A DNA stretch of 50,678 bases from Eimeria necatrix (Eukaryota; Apicomplexa; Conoidasida; Eucoccidiorida; Eimeriidae): the NCBI RefSeq assembly GCF_000499385.1, contig NW_013652785.1, positions 1 to 50,678 on the forward strand, written 5' to 3'. The translations under genes and the position numbers were made by a program. This document shows positions 30,113-42,433 of this stretch, piece by piece (the stretch's first letter is position 1; the number at the start of each line of letters is the position of its first letter). The notes under the pieces are model-generated. The model was given only the letters and a program-made list of their open reading frames with translations. It was not told the DNA's origin and did not search any database.

Positions 30113-32282
30113 TCACATGCGCAGCAGCAGCAGCAGGGGCAGCGACGGCTGCGTGCGGCAGCAGCAGGCCCTTTGGCGGCTTCGCTTGCCTGCTGTCACG
30201 CGGATTACGGCGAGTTACATGCACTCGCACCTATGTACTTTAACTATACGCGTGCATCTATATTCAAGAGTGGGCACGTTTACAAGCGTAGGCGTACGCC
30301 TCCCTGCTGCCATATCTGACTGAGCCACACGTCCGTGAGCGCACGCGTGTGCATGCGTATATGCTCATGTATATATACCATGTATATGTATCGCTGCACG
30401 GAAATGAGCGTATTCATGCATGCACGTGTACATAGACTAGGTCTGCTTCCGCAGGCTTTTCATTCTATCCGTATTTTGACGGGCATGGCTTTGGTTTGTT
30501 TTGGCGGCTACAAACATCCAAGAGACGAAATACATCACAGGGTGAGTAGGACCAGAAGGAAAGCAAAGCAAAGCGGGACGAAGCTGGACCTCAAATTATA
30601 ACCTGAAACGCTGGACGCTCATGGGTAATTCAGTGGCGGTTTGCCCAGGCTTCGCAATCTGTCTAGCTTTAGGTAGCTGAACTACTGCGCGGAGGAGGTA
30701 ACTTTCGAGCTGACAGCCTGCAGCTGTAGAGCTGGCGGCGTGCAGTGGTTCTGTTATTGTCGCTACTGGATTACTACCGGTGGACGCAGCATTTATTGAA
30801 ACGCAGTAGTTGAAAGAGCAAAAAGGTTAAAGAGCACTGCAGGATATATGCCAGTCGTATCACTCTGGGTAGTTGGTATCGCAGTGGTTCGCCGCTTGCA
30901 GCACTGTTATGTCCTGTTCCCTGTAGCGTCCAGCAGCAGTAGAACAGCTAAACATGAGGCTTAGTGATTCTGTGTGGGCTTTGAGGGGACTTGCTCACCA
31001 TACTCCAGTACAGGGAGTGCTACTTTCTGCAAAACAAAATCATATTCTGACTATATGGAGGAAACCTGTGCAGTTGGTAGCGTCAAGTGACTGAGGCGAC
31101 AGAGCTTGGGGACTTGCTGCAGTTGCGGGCTAGCGCATGACTTTCGCTTGAAGAACTGCTTTTGGCTAGCCTAGAAGCGTCTACAGGACATAGTTGTGCA
31201 TGCAAATTTGGGCACGGGCAGATGCCACTCACTGCGTAAAAGGTGTCTACTATAGTGCTTGTGGGTGAGTCGTCAGCAAAGGCGGGTGATATACGGGGCG
31301 TTGCGAAACTCCCCAACCACATAAATAAGCTGCTTCAAGGAGGCTTTCACCTTTTCCTCGGATATTCACCGCTGTTTTTGACTTTGGGAGCGGTTTGTCT
31401 CCGTCCCTTTCTCCAGGCACACTCGTCCTGATTCCTTTCACATCCAGATTGTGCCTCATTCGGGCCTGACTAGAACTCCATAGAGCCTACATGTGAAGCT
31501 AGCGGAACCCTCTTTGCTGCGTGAGAGTGCAAATCTTAACTTAATGCTTCAGCTAGGAGAGCCCTCGCCTGATGCTGCCCTGGTGCTGTCCTGTGCAGCT
31601 TTCGAGGGTTAGGTTCTCTATGCAAGCAACATGCAACTAAAATATAAAGGAGATGACACTTGAAGGCATAGACGCTTGTTATATCTTTCTAGTTTTCCCA
31701 GATGCGTTGAGTTGCTCGATTCGGCGCCGAGTCGAGGCACTGGCTGTGCTCCAGTGAGCGCCACAGTTGTCTGGGTCTAAATAGTGGAGCAAAATACACA
31801 CATGGCGTAAAATCTTTTGAAATCAATACGCAAAACATTACAATTTTTGCTTTTTGGTAGATTAACGGCAAGATGCGCAGCAGGGAGCTGCCGGACTGGC
31901 CTTGCAAAGGCCCGCTAGGCGCAGTGTGAAGCCGGCGTATGTTCGCAGTGCCTTCGCTCCCAGTATCATGCACAGATTTTTTAATATATCCTGATTGGTT
32001 TGGATAATATTGAATTGACTCACGTGATTAACGGAAAGTTCTCTGGAGAAGCTTTGTGCATGCCACGAGTAGAGCAGGGTTCTGCAAATTGTTAACAACA
32101 GGGGACACAGGCCGACAAGCAGGAGTTGAATGTCACTTGGTTCCCTCTTGGCGTCGCTCGCAGCCATCAAGGTCAATGTTTCACTCATTTGCCTAGACAT
32201 TTGTTTTCATCCCGGTTTTTTGCTCTTCTGCTGCCAGAGGCTATATCTCGCTCGATTGCTTAACTCTACCCCAAAGGCACCG
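30113..32282. other. Intergenic region, no supported gene
   Basis: 30220-30440 alternates purines and pyrimidines, with TGCATGCA at 30417-30424. The rest is featureless, with no frame over 115 codons and no triplet expansion. It probably holds the ZMAT2 3' end and the 5' region of the next gene. Confidence 0.45.
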
Positions 32283-32780
32283 ATGATGTATGGCTCCATG
32301 ATGCTGTTGTCTCTCACCATACCCCCAATAGCGGCACTGCTTCCCACGTTAGCAGCAGCAGCCTCAACAGGTAAAGCTCTTCGGCCCGTTCCAGAATCCC
32401 CTTCGCTGCCCTTTGAGCCTGCAATGCAGGAGCAGCCGCAACCGTTACTTTTCTCTCAAGAAGCAAACCGCCTTACACGGAAGCACCATCCTGCTGTTCT
32501 GGCGCTTCTATCATTGCCTTTCGCAGCCGTAGCTGTGAGCTTTATCGTGTTTACCTGCTATAAGGCCCTCACAGCCAGCCGCACGGGAGCCTCAAACGAC
32601 CTGGGCGCGCGCCGCCTGGCCCAAGGGGAAGAAGGTTTATGTTCTGTAAGCAGACTTGATAGCGAGCAGCAGATAACAGCGAACACACAAACGAACGAGC
32701 ACAACGAGGATGTTTGCTTGCTTTTAATGGTCTCCTGCTTTTGCTTAATCGCTTCCAATGTGGAGTTGCTGCAATGGTAA
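32283..32780 (+). CDS. Candidate type I membrane protein
   Basis: ATG pair at 32283/32286; 165 residues to TAA at 32778-32780. The N terminus (MMYGSMMLLSLTIPPIAALL) is a likely signal peptide. A luminal stretch of about 60 residues follows, then a strong membrane segment (AVLALLSLPFAAVAVSFIVF), then a polar tail (GEEGLCSVSRLDSEQQIT). The stop overlaps a good donor (TG/GTAAAG at about 32776), so the real protein may continue by splicing. The frame extends upstream to 32130, but the signal-peptide start is preferred. An overlapping minus-strand Gln/Ser/Asn-rich frame (33061-32558) is the competing reading. No family is recognised. Confidence 0.48.
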   Translation: MMYGSMMLLSLTIPPIAALLPTLAAAASTGKALRPVPESPSLPFEPAMQEQPQPLLFSQEANRLTRKHHPAVLALLSLPFAAVAVSFIVFTCYKALTASRTGASNDLGARRLAQGEEGLCSVSRLDSEQQITANTQTNEHNEDVCLLLMVSCFCLIASNVELLQW

Positions 32781-33686
32781 AGGCAGTAGTACTGCCGAGA
32801 TACAGTTGCTGCTGGTTCTGCTCTAGGGCTACTGCTGCCATTGCTCCGATGGCTTTTTAGCATTGGCAGGAGCGCTGATTTCAGCGAATGTTCGGCAGCG
32901 GCAGTCCCATTGCTTCGCTGCGTCTGCTGCGCTGCTCCTGTATTGTTGCTGCTGTACCTATGCCGCTGTATTGATTTTGCTGCTGTGGCAGTTGGTTTGC
33001 TTTTGCTTGGGTTGTTCTGCTGTAGCGATGGCGTAGCTTTTTGGGCATGGCTATGTTCCATTGGCTTTGTCTTGGTGCTGCTGTAGTTGTGGTGCTGCGG
33101 GTGCGGTGCTCCTTTGTTGGCAGCGGCGCTGTTATGCCGTTGGCCGTGCTGCTGTGATGACGCTCCGTTTCTGTTGGCTGTGCTGCAACCATGGTGGCAC
33201 TTTTTTGTAGTGATCAGGGTGCTGCTGTGTCGTTGCAGCGATGCTTTAGTACCACTAGTGGTGATGCCGGTGTGGTGCTGCTGGCGGTACTATTGTAGTG
33301 GGACTGCTAACGCGATTTTTCTTATGCTCCAGCGCCCGTGGCTGTGCTACATGTGGTTGTGCTGCCGCTGTGGAAATGTCGCTATGGCGCTGCTGCTACT
33401 GCTGCTGTGGTCGTAGCAGTGTTGCTGTAGTGGTGATGCAACTACCGTTTCTGCTGTGGTATTGCTGACAAAAATTTTTCGTAAATCTACTGTTGTGGTC
33501 GTACTTCCGTTCTACTTACGGATACGCTTTTGTGGCAGGTTCGCTGCTGCTGGGTGTTTCTGCTGGTGCGCTGCTGCTGCGGTATGCTACTGCTTTGGTG
33601 TAGCACTCGTTGTTACTGCGTTGCAAATGCTGTTGTTAACGTCTCTCTGTTGTTGTGGAGCTGCTACTACTTTTGCTGCTGCAAAT
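32781..33686. repeat. Degenerate GCT/GTG-rich low-complexity stretch
   Basis: About 900 bases of loosely repeated TGCTGCTGTGG/GTGGTGCTGC words, giving Cys, Leu and Val runs on the plus strand and Gln/His/Ser/Thr-rich frames on the minus strand (for example 33192-32881). No single unit length is maintained. It may be an intron between the flanking plus-strand exons, or coding sequence of a minus-strand gene. Confidence 0.6.
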
Positions 33687-34028
33687 ATGCACCCGCCCAC
33701 TGGTTTCTTTCTGCCCTCTGCTCTCCCCTCCATCTGCCTTCTTGTTGCTCGCTGTAAGACAATCCCCGAACCCTTATCTTCCACAGTAGGAAGATGCACT
33801 TCGAGAACTCACCGCCATGTGCATTTGTCCCTCGAAGGGCGTAAGCCGTCACCAACGCGCAACGGCAAATCACTTAGTTCTGCTGTGGGTTTTGAATCTA
33901 CGGCATTGGCCTCAAGGAGAACGGCTTATAGTAGTTCAAGGGTTATGGCGAGCCCCGAGCAAAGCTGGAGTGGTGTGGCACACAGAACACCTAAGGGGCA
34001 TGTTTCCAGAAGCCTCAGTCGGGCTTAG
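33687..34028 (+). CDS. Candidate Ser/Arg-rich exon or small gene
   Basis: ATG at 33687; 113 residues to TAG at 34026-34028. It begins MHPPTGFFLPSALPSICLLV, which could be a signal or membrane segment, then becomes Ser/Thr/Arg-rich (RKPSPTRNGKSLSSAVGFES and HRTPKGHVSRSLSRA). The region is free of pure triplet runs. It may be the 3' exon of the membrane-protein gene upstream. No family is recognised. Confidence 0.38.
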   Translation: MHPPTGFFLPSALPSICLLVARCKTIPEPLSSTVGRCTSRTHRHVHLSLEGRKPSPTRNGKSLSSAVGFESTALASRRTAYSSSRVMASPEQSWSGVAHRTPKGHVSRSLSRA

Positions 34029-35349
34029 CTTTGTGAAGGCACCATTAAATCTTGGCAGGTCAGGACAGTAGCAGCGCAAGCAGCGGCAGCAGCACCATTC
34101 AAGCCTAGTGCTACTTTACATGGCTGCTTGCCGAGTCGAAAGATCCCCTGCTTGCTTACAGCTAGAGCTACAGCAGCCGCAATGACGCGCCACAAAATGT
34201 ACTGCTCCCCATTTCGACAAAATACAGGACTGCAGCAAAAACCAGGAGCCCCTGCATTATAGTGGGATACCAGAGGAGGACCTGCAAGAGGAGCCACAGC
34301 GCAGGCTGCAGCAACTACAGCCAGACCTTTAATGACCCTAGTTATGGCCTTTTAAGTAGAGCATCTGGTGTATAGTACTTGCTGAACTTTGAAAAGCAAC
34401 ATTGTAAGCTGAGTGTCTGAAGAAAATCGCGGTGGGGAACCTGTTGAACATAGCAAAAGAAAGTACGTCTTCCATGACTCCGAAGTGGCTGTCAATAAGG
34501 CAGCACTAAACGAATTTCATCGATAAGACAGTCAACCTCCTTGCATTTGTGTTTCTGCATATCTTAAGGCATCAGAATGAATTTGATAGCTTGAGTGACA
34601 GACGGTCTGGGCTGGAGGAAAATTCGCAAGGTTTGGGTCGTGTCATTGGCACAGCTTCCTACCCTTTTTTATTGAGCATATGCGGGCACTAATATCCTGT
34701 GCCAGCGATATGTATTCAAAGGTACATGAAATCTGTGTGCCATCTTCATGCACATTATGAGTACGTATATGCATATATAGTGATGCAACACTTACAGTGT
34801 GTTGACCACAAATATCATACATTTACGGTTAAGGCCGACGCCATATTCAGCCGTTTGGTCACACAAGAGCGAAGCTGAGCTTAAGAACAATTCTACAGAC
34901 TCTCCCAGGAGGAGAGCCTACAAGCGCAGAGTGTACCATTACTCTGCATTCAGAGCTGCGTAGGCTTTGTACAGGTAGCTTCAAGTAGGAATGCAAGTAA
35001 GTCGCTTGCGAGGTCCCTCACAACTTTGGTGCCAACCAATGGAGGGCAAGAAGGGAAATGCAGTTCTCAAGCGTGTTCTGGGCATATCCTTGATCATCTT
35101 CACTCTGATTTCAATGTGTCTTTTTCACTTGATTCCCGTACCAGAGCAGAAAAGCTAGATGACGGTTGCTTCAGCGCAAGCACAACTCAGAAACCTGTAA
35201 CGCTTTCCAGTGCATCTCAGACCAACGACCACAAAAGGATACGTGCAAACACGGCATATCAATCAACATAGAATTCCACCAAACGCATCAAGATTTTCAC
35301 TTCAGGACACTCAACAACATCTTTTACACTGCTCGGATACTGCACAGTT

Positions 35350-35413
35350 GAACTGCGTGGCGTTAAGCTGCAACCATGCGGGAACTGCGTGGCGTTAAGC
35401 TGCAACCATGCGG
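35350..35413. repeat. Perfect 32-bp tandem repeat, two copies
   Basis: A 32-base unit containing AACTGCGTGGCGTTAAGC occurs twice head to tail without change, then diverges. No coding frame of note crosses it. Confidence 0.92.
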
Positions 35414-37355
35414 GAATGACGAGACAATGCATTAACATTTCAAAGCGGTCCGACTCCAGAACAAGATCAAAGACAGAATCTCATGTACGTCAGTTCTGCA
35501 AAGTGAATGTTAGGTCTTGAACAGGGCCGCAAGCTTTGGCTCCGCTGCTCGCCAGGCATAATTTGGACACCCAAGAAGTTCAGTCTGCATGTCCGGATTT
35601 TTGCATGTACAGGCCATGCTAAGGTGTCATCATACAGTTATAGGATCTAGATACTGCAAAAATTCATGCAGTGCTCATCTGAAATGCATCGTGTGCGTTA
35701 GTGGAGGGATTCGCATGGTCCCTCAGGGGTGAACCATGACATGCTGTGGACAAAGCCTGCGGGTGTTCAGCCTAACAAGTTGTGCATGGTTGTAAATGAA
35801 ACGTTTTGGACTTATTTGTGAGCAATCCATGCTTCGATTCCGCCTGTTTTTACTGCATAACTACAGGCAAGCACATGGAAATGCGATAACTGGAGCGAGA
35901 ACACACTATAAGGACGGTTTAAACAACAAACGCCGCAGGCAACGGCTTCAAACAGTTAGCACTCAAGCCGCTTACCTGTTCGTCCTTTTGCTTTTTCTGT
36001 ACTGCGCTCAGTAGCATTTCTTCTGCGCCATGTTTTTCACCAACAAAACGCGCAGCTAGACTCACACGCGGTCTATTGACATATTGGCTTTGTTTTGGGC
36101 AGGCCGGGCCTCAATGACTTATGGGATTTCGCAGCAGCCCCAGAATTCATGCAGGAGCGGCGTGCCGTTACTCTGCTGCTCATTGCTGGAGGTGCTAACT
36201 GCGTTGCGGCGTGACAATACTTCACCTCGAGCTTCCTGCACATTGATCAAAGCTAGTTAAAGCGCAAGAATCACCAGTGCAAACGCTGCGGTACTGATTT
36301 CTCTGCATGTCAAGCAGTCAACCGTCCCACCTGCGCCCTCAGCACCCCATGGCCAGCAGTGCGGTATCTCTAAACGCACACCTACCAAGCAACAAGTAGG
36401 TCTGCGTAGGAGCACGTCATGAGCGCGCAAGATCTTTGGTGGCTGACGGGCGCTGTCGCGTCGCGCGGCTGTCGTGAATTTAGCTTGACATCTGCTTAGC
36501 GGTGTTGGTGTCCATCGTCATGGCCTAGGCACGGCTTTATGGGACTGCATTCCTACCTTTTTGGTGCATATGTTCACGACTGGTTAACTGCTGATTGCAT
36601 GGTTCTGATCAGCGCTGGCCACTGGCTCAGCAGGAGCGCTATAAACAGATTTTCAGGACTTCTGATTAGCCAGTTGAAATCAACAAATGGTATTGTCAGT
36701 CCGTTATCAATCATTTCCCTTTGCCACTACTCTCATGGGCATTTTGGCTGTGCAGCCAGGGCAAATTGGCATCTTAGTCCTTGTAACTTTTTGTTTAGGA
36801 GGGCGTGGTATTGCTGTTGAAAACGCAATCCAGATCATCTGCTGTCACTACGGTTTGAACGTGACTTCAAGTTTGGCGCGTTTTTGTCACTTGCGCGGAA
36901 AATAAAATACTGGCGCTTTCCGCTTGCTAAAACCGGATACCAGCGTTTTTCTAGCAGCCCGTAGCTGGATTTCGGTTGCGTTACATTATGGCGACGCTTC
37001 GTGAATTGTGGTTGAAGCTGGCACCTTGAGCAGCTGGGCATGGCTGCAGTGCTTGACTCTATTTGAAATGGCTCTATAGAGTTAGGCCAGGTGAGAAACC
37101 GAAACGCGGAAAGAAAGAACGTCGCAGCAAAAGTCACGTGCCAGCTTACGTGTTTTGCCCATATAATACCCTACAAAAGCTAGTCACCGTAGTGCTCAGC
37201 ACGGCTTGATAGAGAATTCCCTGCAGGACAAGAATGGGACCAAGCCACGTAAGGGCACATCTCGAAGGAATACCACTAGCGTCTAGAGTATGCAGCAAAA
37301 AGGGAGACAACGTCAAATGAGCACATGCAAAGTATGCCTTTTCTGCTGCACCCAA

Positions 37356-37428
37356 CTTCAATTTTGCTGTTCCGAAAGTTTTCTTTCACACACACGCTTC
37401 AATTTTGCTATTCCCAAAGTTTGCTTTC
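37356..37428. repeat. Imperfect direct repeat, 32 bp, 41-bp offset
   Basis: CTTCAATTTTGCTGTTCC and the following bases to 37387 recur at 37397-37428 with three mismatches in 32. The nine bases between copies are CA-rich. It lies inside a short frame but has no evident coding significance. Confidence 0.8.
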
Positions 37429-38468
37429 GGTTTAAAGACGATGTGAAGAGTAGAAGCTATTCATTCGTTTGGGATCAATTTCTGCACTTCACGTAACAAC
37501 ACTTCGCGTCAAGGCGTGTGTCAACTGAGTATGCTTTTCTGAACGTTACCAATAGACTGCGGTCTTAATTTAGCTTTTTTGTGGCAAAACTGCAGTAAAT
37601 ATTGTTCGCGCATGTGTCCTGCCCAGTCGTGCAGTCTCATTTTTTTCCAGTCTTATGTGTATACTAAGCTAGCAGAAGTGCGAATTTGCACGCCGCTCAG
37701 GTGATGCGCCATGTCTCAACATCTGCAAGCTCACTTGTGCAACGCTAAAACACAACTTCGACAGCAGCAATGTAGGAGAAATGCATAGGCTCAATGTTTG
37801 TTGTGGATGGATCAAGCAGAACAGCCAATCTGTAGCGACAAGACGGATATGGGGTAATCTATGTAATGTGCGGCCAGTGAAAATGAGACACTACATGTTT
37901 CGGAAAGGCTTTTGCGAATTGCTCCGATGCTTTGCCCTTGTTGCGGGTATGAGAGTACTAGAGTGCCAAGCTGATGAAATGAAGTGCTGGGGAGGTAGTC
38001 GGGCAGCACAGTGTATGCGAAGTCAGCAAGCGTGCTTAAGACAGACAAAAAGCGGCGACAGTGCTTATTGTGCAAACCATCTCGACCTCGTTCAACAATG
38101 GGCCGACTCAACATTAGGAGCATAGGGAAAGATGCGTGTATGCTGCATTTGGAATTTTGAAGTTTGGGGCATGCACAATACAGTGGTCGGACTGATCGGC
38201 ACAGAGAGTACGTGCCGACAAGTTGAATTCATTCCCCTCAAAGTAGCAATAGAAGCAGCGCCTCCTGCCGCATATTGTACGCAATGCAAGAAACCTTGCG
38301 CGTGATCGTCTACGTAAACATTCGTTCTGAGTGTTTGACATCTGTTAGTGACCTGGTCGCAAAACTGTCTTTGACCCCAATCCCTTGTGAGTTCAGCAGA
38401 TTCACTATAGCGATCTGCAGCTTGTCCTGCTCAAGACAAACTGCATAGTACGACTCTGGGAGGATTTA

Positions 38469-38678
38469 ATGCGGCACATATTCTGGTTCATCTACTTGCT
38501 TGCAGCTGTTCTGCCTCCTCAACAAGGGGCCCTTGAATCGCTAAAAGCTGCCTGCACACTCTTAGCGCACTTCAAAATGCAGGCCATCTTCCTTGCAAAG
38601 GTCTTGCTCCGGCTACGTGAAGCTCCAGAGGCCTATCGTAAACAAAAAGGGATCTGCTGGGCTTCCATATTTATCTAA
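38469..38678 (+). CDS. Candidate short secreted protein or first exon
   Basis: ATG at 38469; 69 residues. It begins with a convincing signal-peptide-like stretch (MRHIFWFIYLLAAVLPPQQG) followed by an amphipathic basic region. A weak donor follows GCAAAG at about 38600. No family is recognised; length alone does not exclude chance. Confidence 0.25.
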   Translation: MRHIFWFIYLLAAVLPPQQGALESLKAACTLLAHFKMQAIFLAKVLLRLREAPEAYRKQKGICWASIFI

Positions 38679-38919
38679 AAGATGAGTGCATGAGTGGCCC
38701 GCATCAGCGCTTGAATTGCAAACATCAATTCGTTCTGCACGCACTCGGTAGTTACGTAAGTGGAAATGCTGGTGCGCGTTGCTCTGTGTGGGAGCCGAGT
38801 GGCTGGCCGGAAGCGAATGTGGCGGATAACTTTACTTGAGCAGTTGAAGGACAGTACGGTCGTTCACCTGATGATTGCGAGACTTTGCATTTGAATAATA
38901 CACAGCGACCCACAGTGCA

Positions 38920-39120
38920 TTGGCTGCGCGGGAAACAGAGAGTACGACCGATGGGATGCCAGCATGGCAGCCTGCAATGACAGAGTCCTTGCTGAAGTGC
39001 ATGGTGACAAACACTGAACAACGTGCGTGCATGGGGTTTGCTTTCTTGCTGGAGTGCGGATTTGTGCTGGGGCGCTACATGTGGACTTCAGTGCAGAATG
39101 CATACAATGAAGCTCAATAA
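38920..39120 (+). CDS. Candidate exon, unrecognised
   Basis: From an AG at about 38938 the frame reads STTDGMPAWQPAMTESLLK and GFAFLLECGFVLGRYMWTS, ending TAA at 39118-39120. Composition is protein-like, with three cysteines and aromatic residues. The preceding sequence GAAACAG/AGAGTACG could be an acceptor. No family is recognised. Confidence 0.28.
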   Translation: MAARETESTTDGMPAWQPAMTESLLKCMVTNTEQRACMGFAFLLECGFVLGRYMWTSVQNAYNEAQ

Positions 39121-39219
39121 CTAGAGACAGGCAACAGGATTCTTCTAAATGTGAAAGAGACGCACGCTTCGCAGAGAGTATGTGTGGATTTTCACCATCT
39201 TAGGCCAATAAGATCTGTC

Positions 39220-39574
39220 ATGGCAGCTTCTATTGCTGCATTGGTGCTGGGACGTACCTATGCGTTAACACAGTGCGATAACAAGGTTATCAACGAAGGC
39301 ATATTGCTGCCGCCTTTACTGATAGCCGTGTTTCACAATTGCTTGGGTGAGTCTATGAAGAGCATGCGGCCGCTTAACCATAAGTGAGTGTGATGCTTCG
39401 CTGGAATAAGATGTAGTGTTACGTTTGTTTGCGCTTACCCCAGGGCGTGCCTTTGAACTACAACTCCGATACCGACGTGGAATGTGGCGTTGCTGTGACG
39501 GTGGCTTTTTCGGGCTCACATTTCTGTCGGAACAGCTAGTGCGCAAGCGCATCGGCCAGCTGTCGTGGAGATGA
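39220..39574 (+). CDS. Candidate two-exon small gene
   Basis: Exon 1 is 39220-39346 (MAASIAALVLGRTYALTQ and onward), ending at a strong donor TTGG/GTGAGT in phase 1. A 97-nt intron ends at a good acceptor (CGCTTACCCCAG). Exon 2 is 39444-39574, in phase, and ends LSEQLVRKRIGQLSWR then TGA. The EQLVRKRI stretch recurs at 43.0 kb. A 174-codon minus-strand frame (39840-39316) overlaps and is the competing reading. No family is recognised. Confidence 0.32.
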
Positions 39575-39840
39575 TTGTCAATACTCAGGCAAACCTGCCC
39601 TTTTATGGGGGTTGGCAATAATGTAATTGTAAAAGCGAACTGTGTGGTGTGCATGGCAGGAACAAAGTGACGATCTAGAAGCCAGCAAAGGCCTTGGGCA
39701 GGGATTGCAGTTTTAAACAGGTGAGAGCTTGGACTTTGATGAAATTCTAGGTTTGTGTGTTTGATGTGGGTTGCAGAGTCATAAAGTACGTACATGATGC
39801 ACAGGCAGTGAGCGCGAAAGAGAGGATGCGGAACCGACAA
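39316..39840 (-). CDS. Candidate 174-residue frame, alternative to the plus-strand model
   Basis: ATG at 39840, stop at 39316. It contains WPMRLRTSCSDRNVSPKK followed by a basic Ser/Arg-rich region. It shares MRLRT[SN]CS with the 264-residue minus-strand frame at 43228-42434. A frame of this length is only mildly unexpected in this composition. It cannot be coding at the same time as the plus-strand model without overlap. Confidence 0.22.
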   Translation of the reverse strand: MSVPHPLFRAHCLCIMYVLYDSATHIKHTNLEFHQSPSSHLFKTAIPAQGLCWLLDRHFVPAMHTTQFAFTITLLPTPIKGQVCLSIDNHLHDSWPMRLRTSCSDRNVSPKKPPSQQRHIPRRYRSCSSKARPGVSANKRNTTSYSSEASHSLMVKRPHALHRLTQAIVKHGYQ

Positions 39841-40440
39841 TGTAGGCTTAGGATTTCAGCCTCCTTAGATACTAAAAGGGTTGTATCGCGATACAATATT
39901 ACACCGTTACTTCTCAACTCACCCGCGACGTGTGGAACAATAGTGCATTCGGAAAGGCTTTCGCCACATGCGGGCTTGCGCTAACTTAATCCAAGGAAAC
40001 CCATGCGACGCGTCAGGCGACGAAAGAAACGCTGCGTTTAGGTTATAGTCATTGAACGGCAAACAAAAATTTAGCTTGGGAATCCGCTGGGTTGGGGTCT
40101 CCTGCTGCGTTCTCTGCATATCGTATCTCAGAAATTCGCTCTGCATCTTCACTATGTGCATGTTGCCGGCAGTTGCTTCGTCGCATTGCTGCCTGCGAGC
40201 GCACACCAGCGGAACTATTTGAAGTCTCTGAACGCGAAAAACGCAACAGGGTACGATGAGCCGGTTAAGAGGTGCTCAGAAACGTCGCATGCTGCGGGAT
40301 TGGGTTATCACGAGTTTAGCTCGTGATTCCAGTCTCTTGCTCCAAATGTCAGGTTGGCTGAAGGCAGGCAAAATGGTGCCGCCTAGGGCTTTTTCTGCTT
40401 ACATATCACCGTGGCATCCGTTGTACGCGGAGGCTGTGTT

Positions 40441-40602
40441 ATGATGCCATATAAGCTTCGCGAGCTAAATGCATATGGACGGCAAAAGAAAGTACGCATG
40501 CCTGCTAAGCAGTTAATGCAGTGCTACCCACGGATGCTTAAAGTCCTCTCACAAGAGCTGGAAAAGCCATGTGCCAAATATTATCTGCTGATTTCTGTCT
40601 AG
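40441..40602 (+). CDS. Candidate exon or small frame
   Basis: ATG pair at 40441/40444 gives a 53-residue basic frame beginning MMPYKLRELNAYGRQKKVRM and ending in TAG. An adjoining segment at about 40203-40320, after a possible acceptor CACACCAG, reads RNYLKSLNAKNATGYDE. Both have protein-like composition; no join was established and no family is recognised. Confidence 0.22.
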   Translation: MMPYKLRELNAYGRQKKVRMPAKQLMQCYPRMLKVLSQELEKPCAKYYLLISV

Positions 40603-42433
40603 TGTGAGGGGATCAAGCGTCTGTCTGTTTCGAGGATATGCAGCAACTATAGTGCTGCGTGCATGAGTATTTGCGTGCTACAGAGGGTACGTGTGAATTT
40701 GTGGCACGCCAAAGGACCAGTGGACAGCAGCTGGCGGGGAAAGTCCAAACCTTGTGGTTTCTGCGGCCTACGACTGCACAGCCGAAGCTAGAAAAACTTT
40801 GTGGAACATTTAGGCTTTCACGCTGTTTCGTGCGGCGACTGCGTCTGTGGAAAGTTAGAACAAAACGATGAAATGCCACAGCTAAAGCGACACTACCATC
40901 TTTCTACATGTACTCTGCACGAGTGGTTCTTTGAAAAGGATGCACGCCGCGTACCAAACACGGGAACTGCTGTGGCTTGCTGGTCTGGTTACTTGGTTGC
41001 TTAGGGCAATGAAGGCGTCACTATCCTTCAACCGATTATAGATATGCTCGGTTCTGGAGAAAGAGTAACTGATTCAGTGGACTTGTTGAGGCAGGAAGTA
41101 GTGGATAGCGTCGCATCGCGTTCGGCACACCCTGCTCTTGACAGCTGCGGATGTGCCACTTTGCTCAATAGAACAAATATGAGTGAGGGGTTTGCAGTTC
41201 GGCCGCACACTGTCTAGATCCGGACAGAGACCGTTTAGAGTCGTGGAGTAGTAGAGTGGAGTGAGGAAATGAATACGCATGCAGGACTTGTGCATGCGTA
41301 TGGAAAACACGGTGTGTAACAAGCACGCTACGCAGGGCAGTAAGATTGAAAAAAGAAATGAGAATGCCAGCTAGATGTGGGATATGACTGAAACAGCGGG
41401 TATGCAAGCCTGTTAAGCAGAAGCTGTAGGGCTGGTCTGGGCCAGGTGCTTTAAGATCTTCAAGCAACGAATGCAGAAGTAATGTGCGTTCGCAGTGTTG
41501 GGTGCGCCGTGCCGTACACTGTACACCAAATAGGGGAAACGAGTGACAGGGCTTCGCCGATTTCGTAGGAAAGCAACAATATCTACTCCAGGGAGGCACA
41601 TTTTTGTTGCAGAGCAATGTAGCTGCGCGCCCTATAGCAAAATGACGCAGCGAGTTCGTTCTTGCGTGCAGCATCTCATTCTTGCAGCTTGCTCCGCAGG
41701 TTTAAATCACAGCAGTTAATAAGTTGCCCGTAGTGACAGTAACGCACAAGCTCATTAAGGTATGCATCGCCCAACGATGGATGTACACGCACTTAAGCGG
41801 TGCGAAGATGTCAGTGCGTAGAACGTGCCAAACGCTGGCTTCGAAAGGATTCAGCGATTTTCTGCGTCACTCTTTATGCCTTGCTTTCTTGTACAGAGGC
41901 TTCACCAGCGCGGCTGTGAGTATTCGAAGAGTGCCCACGCGATGTAGGCAGGTGACGCCAGGACACGGGGGCGTAAGACACCTGCAAATTTAGTGAAGTT
42001 GCGGAGAATGCGCTGCAACGGAAAGCATTCGCTTGCTCATACCCCACGCTGGAATGTCAGCGTCTTATGGCTCTGCTGCAGTGTCCACTGAAATATGATT
42101 GGAGGCCCTTACCGGATGCGGCGAATATACTCGCCGCCCTGCACGACGGAAGCCGAAGTGGCAACGAAACGTACTTGATCACTTTTGCATGTGACGAGCT
42201 GATAGTTAAGGTCATTTAAAAATGCACAGAATTGTAGTTTATATGCCACTGAAATGTTGGGGGCCAGGTGTACATCTCCCTCCAACGTCGACATGCAAGA
42301 TTTGTTGCACACGAAGAGGATCTACAATGTCGCGCAGTTCTGCAGCGCTCAAGGTGAAACTGCCTGCATGTGGGGCTCTCGATGATAAGCGTGTACGCAG
42401 GCCTTTTTCGCAATGTGTCATTGTCCTGAATTT

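Noticed and set aside
38900..41000. Possible Eimeria surface antigen (SAG) gene cluster
   Set aside because: Some peptides (LKSLN, AAGLG) recall SAG motifs, but no full set of conserved cysteines, signal peptide and exon order could be assembled.
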